Assembly: GCF_027912835.1 (NCBI RefSeq)
Contig: NZ_CP115768.1
Span: forward strand, 1,426,001 to 1,490,000
Source of the DNA: Paracoccus sediminicola
Lineage (GTDB): Bacteria > Pseudomonadota > Alphaproteobacteria > Rhodobacterales > Rhodobacteraceae
DNA length: 64,000 nt
Direction of reading: 5' to 3'
Below, piece after piece: positions 61,305 to 64,000 of this stretch. The stretch's first letter is position 1. Each line of letters starts with the position of its first letter. The notes beneath the pieces are model-generated. The model made no database searches. It had not been told where the DNA came from and saw only the letters and a list, made by a program, of their open reading frames with translations. The position numbers and the translations under genes are program-made.

Positions 61305-62212
61305 ACGATCCCCGGCGTCAGCGAATAGAGATTGTCGGGCCGCAGGAACAGATCCAGCGCCAGCTTGACGCAGACCGCCAGCACCACCAGCGCCAGCAGG
61401 ATTCGCAATTGCTCTGCCCGCAGCCGCGAGCCCAGATGCGTCCCGATCTGCGCCCCGGTCACCCCGCCGACGATCAGCAGCACCGCCAGCATGATGTCGA
61501 CGGTGTTATAGCTGACTGCATGCATCAGCGTGGTGAACGCGGTGACGAAGGTGATCTGGAACAGCGAGGTGCCGATCACGACCTTGGTCGGCATCCCCAG
61601 CAGATAGATCATCGCCGGGACCATGATGAAGCCGCCGCCCACCCCCATCATCGCCGACAGCACGCCGACCAGCATTCCGACCACGAAGGGCGGGATGACA
61701 CTCAGATACAGCCCCGAGGTGCGAAACTTCATGCGCAAGGGCAGCGCATGGATCCAGCCATGCTGCCGGCGTTTGGCCCGGCCGCCCGACCGCGTGCGCC
61801 GCAGCGCCCGCAGGCTTTCGGCGAACATCATCGAACCCACAGCGCCCAGCATGACCACATAGCTGAGCTGCACGACAAGCTCGACCTGGCCGATGCGCTG
61901 CAACAGGTTGAAGACCAGCACCCCGAGCGCCGATCCGGTCAGCCCGCCGATCAGCAGCACCAGCCCCATGCGGAAATCCACCGTGCGCCGCTTGAGATGC
62001 GCCATCACCCCCGAAACAGACGAGGCGACGACCTGGTTCGCCCCGGTCGCCACGGCGATGGCGGGCGGAATCCCGATGAAGAACAGCAACGGCGTGATCA
62101 GGAACCCGCCGCCGACACCGAACATGCCGCTCATCAGCCCGACGATGCCGCCGAGCCCCACCAGTGTGAAGGCGTTCACCGCCACCTCGGCGATGGGAAG
62201 ATAGATCTGCAT
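61301..62212 (-). CDS. TauE/SafE-family (TSUP) transporter
   Basis: Membrane protein of 303 residues with about eight hydrophobic segments. The duplicated family motif is clear: GGIVGLMSGMFGVGGGFLITPLL near residue 20 and GVLSAMMGVGGGFIMVPAMI near residue 180. The family exports sulfite, sulfoacetate or related anions. It is the first gene of the minus-strand series leading through the TIGR02186 protein to the ABC exporter, ygfZ and dinB. The anion transported cannot be told from sequence. Confidence 0.88.
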   Translation of the reverse strand: MQIYLPIAEVAVNAFTLVGLGGIVGLMSGMFGVGGGFLITPLLFFIGIPPAIAVATGANQVVASSVSGVMAHLKRRTVDFRMGLVLLIGGLTGSALGVLVFNLLQRIGQVELVVQLSYVVMLGAVGSMMFAESLRALRRTRSGGRAKRRQHGWIHALPLRMKFRTSGLYLSVIPPFVVGMLVGVLSAMMGVGGGFIMVPAMIYLLGMPTKVVIGTSLFQITFVTAFTTLMHAVSYNTVDIMLAVLLIVGGVTGAQIGTHLGSRLRAEQLRILLALVVLAVCVKLALDLFLRPDNLYSLTPGIV

Positions 62213-62346
62213 TGCGGGCCGCCAAGAAGGGTTGCCCCATCTACTCTGCCCGCACCGGCTTCGTCAAAGCCGCATTTGCCCTGAATTGCCCGGTTGCCGC
62301 GCCACGGGGCGCCAGCTAATCATGGGCGCGAGCAGGAAGGAACCGC

Positions 62347-63138
62347 ATGCGCATTCTGATTACCAATGATGACGGCATCAACGCACCCGGCCTCGCCGTG
62401 GCCGAGGCTATCGGCGCAGAGCTTGCAGGCCCCGACGGAGAGATCTGGGTTGTCGCACCTGCCTTTGAACAATCGGGCGTGGCACACTGCATATCCTACG
62501 CGCATCCGACGATGGTCGCCAAGCTGGCCGAGCGCCGCTATGCCGCCGAAGGAAGCCCGGCGGATTGCGTGCTGGCGGCGGTCTATGACGTGATGGCCGA
62601 TGCGCCGCCCGATCTGGTGATCTCGGGCGTGAACCGGGGCAATAACTCCGGCGAGAACGTGGTCTATTCCGGCACGGTGGGCGGCGCGATGGAGGCGGCG
62701 CTTCAGGGACTCCCGGCGGTGGCGCTGTCGCAGTATTTCGGGCCGCAAATGGCCGATCTCGCCGACCCGTTCGAGGGCGCGGCCCAGCACGGCGCTGCGG
62801 TGATCCGGCGGCTGCTCGATCACGCGGACTGGACTTCGGATGCGGATTTCCGGCTGTTCTACAATGTGAATTTCCCGCCTGTCGCTGCTGCCGATGTAAA
62901 GGGGCTGCGCGTCGCGCCGCAGGGCCGGCGGCGCGGGGTCGGTTTCGGCGTCGAGCCCTTCGTGGCACCCAATGGCCGCCGGTTTCTGTGGGTGCGCGGC
63001 GCGCCTCAGGACCGCGAGGCGACGCCGGGCAGCGATGTGATGGTCAATCTGGACGGTCATATTTCCGTGACGCCGATGCGCGCGGACCTGACCTGCCACG
63101 CCTCGCTGGCTTCGCTGACGGAGGCGCTCGAGGCATGA
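62347..63138 (+). CDS. surE: 5'/3'-nucleotidase SurE
   Basis: Stationary-phase survival nucleotidase of 263 residues. It has the metal-binding pair Asp8-Asp9 in [12 protein letters not shown], followed by [10 protein letters not shown] and the motif [20 protein letters not shown], with asparagine ligand. It dephosphorylates nucleoside monophosphates. Its stop overlaps the pcm start by four bases, and an nlpD-like gene follows, the classical surE-pcm-nlpD order. AGGAAGGAA precedes the start. Confidence 0.95.
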   Translation: MRILITNDDGINAPGLAVAEAIGAELAGPDGEIWVVAPAFEQSGVAHCISYAHPTMVAKLAERRYAAEGSPADCVLAAVYDVMADAPPDLVISGVNRGNNSGENVVYSGTVGGAMEAALQGLPAVALSQYFGPQMADLADPFEGAAQHGAAVIRRLLDHADWTSDADFRLFYNVNFPPVAAADVKGLRVAPQGRRRGVGFGVEPFVAPNGRRFLWVRGAPQDREATPGSDVMVNLDGHISVTPMRADLTCHASLASLTEALEA

Positions 63139-63800
63139 GCCAGCACCCGGAAGATGACAGCGAGGCGCTCGCCGAGCGCAAGATGCGCTTTCTCTTCCAT
63201 CTGCGCTCTCATGGCGTGACCGACCCGCGTGTCCTGGCCGCGATGGAACGGATCGACCGCGGCGAATTCGTGCGCGGGCATTTCGAAGACCGCGCCTATG
63301 ACGACACGCCTCTGCCGATCCAGTGCGGCCAGACGATCAGCCAGCCTTCCGTGGTCGGGCTGATGACCCAGGCGCTGAACCCGGCGCCGCGCGACAAGGT
63401 GCTCGAGATCGGGACCGGCTCGGGCTATCAGGCGGCGGTGCTGTCGGGGCTGTGCCGGAGGGTCTATACGGTCGAGCGTCACCGTCCGCTGGTGAGCGAG
63501 GCCGAGGCGCTGTTTCAGCGGCTTCGCCTGTCCAACATCACCGTGCGGCTCGCCGATGGCAGCTACGGCCTGCCCGAGCAGGCGCCGTTTGATCGCATTA
63601 TCGTCACCGCCGCCGCCGAGGACCCGCCCGGACCGCTCTTGGCGCAGCTGAAAATCGGCGGTATCATGGTGGTGCCGGTCGGGCAGTCCGACGCGGTGCA
63701 GACATTGATCCGGGTCAACCGGACGGACACAGGCTTTGAGTATCACGAGCTGCGTCAGGTGCGTTTCGTGCCGCTGGTGGAAGGGTTGGGCGCAGGCTGA
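63135..63800 (+). CDS. pcm: Protein-L-isoaspartate O-methyltransferase
   Basis: SAM-dependent repair methyltransferase of 221 residues acting on isoaspartyl residues in aged proteins. It has the family segments [41 protein letters not shown] and the SAM motif [18 protein letters not shown]. The ATG overlaps the surE stop; a longer frame is ruled out by conservation of the N-terminus. Confidence 0.95.
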   Translation: MSQHPEDDSEALAERKMRFLFHLRSHGVTDPRVLAAMERIDRGEFVRGHFEDRAYDDTPLPIQCGQTISQPSVVGLMTQALNPAPRDKVLEIGTGSGYQAAVLSGLCRRVYTVERHRPLVSEAEALFQRLRLSNITVRLADGSYGLPEQAPFDRIIVTAAAEDPPGPLLAQLKIGGIMVVPVGQSDAVQTLIRVNRTDTGFEYHELRQVRFVPLVEGLGAG

Positions 63801-63857
63801 CCCGATCCGGCGGCATCCGTGCAGATGCAGGATCGTGGCGGAACAGACGGGACGCAG

Positions 63858-64000
63858 ATGAGCAGAATGATTTTTCGCGGGACGGCCGCAGTTTCGCTGG
63901 CAGCGCTGCTGGCGGGGTGTCAGGCATTTCCGGTGGTGCAGCAGGACCTCGCCGGGATCACCGGCGGCAGCGCGGGCGCGGGAACAAGTGGGGCCGGAAC
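63858..64000 (+). CDS. NlpD-like lipoprotein (partial, start only)
   Basis: Only the first 47 codons lie in the window. The signal sequence MSRMIFRGTAAVSLAALLAG is followed by lipobox cysteine Cys21 (LAGC). A Gly/Ala/Ser-rich stretch begins afterwards. Position directly after surE-pcm suggests NlpD, an M23-type lipoprotein that activates cell-wall amidases, but the diagnostic LysM and peptidase domains lie outside the window. Confidence 0.6.
   Translation, partial: MSRMIFRGTAAVSLAALLAGCQAFPVVQQDLAGITGGSAGAGTSGAG

Overview
The window is one contiguous piece of a GC-rich alphaproteobacterial chromosome, most likely from a member of the Rhodobacteraceae close to Paracoccus. The evidence is the gene order cmk-rpsA-ihfB, a six-S1-domain S1 of 559 residues, the chvE-gguA-gguB-gguC set with its own LysR regulator, surE-pcm-nlpD, the DUF6280 protein, and MerR-controlled fatty-acid genes. 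No phage, transposase, integrase or CRISPR array was seen. The contents look like ordinary core chromosome with one accessory locus for surface polysaccharide.

Layout. 1-4.75 kb (minus): translation genes ihfB (cut by the window edge), rpsA, cmk, tsf, rpsB. 5.1-10.1 kb (plus): a compact chemotaxis operon STAS-cheY-cheA-cheW-cheR-cheY plus a small last gene that looks like a distant CheZ-type protein. It has no cheB, cheD or receptor. 10.4-19 kb: a minus-strand operon for uptake (ChvE-GguAB) and non-phosphorylative oxidation of L-arabinose/D-galactose (sugar 1-dehydrogenase, aldonate dehydratase, GguC), with gbpR divergent from chvE.

19.4-32.2 kb: an exopolysaccharide locus of the Wzx/Wzy type. 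It holds an ExoY-like initiating transferase, a Wzy-like polymerase, a Wzz-like chain-length protein, four glycosyltransferases, a Wzx-like flippase, two related glycoside hydrolases (one with RTX repeats, one with a Sec signal peptide) and an unassigned ATP-grasp protein. A tRNA-Thr(GGT) gene follows at 32.3 kb.

32.6-42.5 kb: mixed housekeeping genes, namely an SH3-like protein, a D-2-hydroxyacid dehydrogenase, a D,D-carboxypeptidase with SPOR domain, clpS, an rsmC-like methyltransferase, an SDR protein lacking its usual catalytic residues, hemF, a MATE exporter and two PaaI thioesterases. 42.6-50.3 kb (plus): two MerR paralogs, an acyl-CoA dehydrogenase, a lipoprotein, a GST, a thiolase and a FadB-type bifunctional enzyme, which together make a beta-oxidation region.

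50.5-56.25 kb (plus): telA, a DUF2927 lipoprotein, an SPFH/GYF_2 protein, a double zinc-ribbon membrane protein and a PfkB kinase, arranged as one operon. This resembles the membrane-stress neighbourhoods known from other bacteria and is the most interesting candidate system here. 56.3-62.2 kb (minus): a DUF6280 protein, then the tightly overlapping series TSUP transporter, TIGR02186 protein, MsbA-like ABC exporter, ygfZ and dinB. 62.3-64 kb (plus): surE, pcm and the start of an NlpD-like lipoprotein. Function calls rest on motif recognition by eye; no database search was run.
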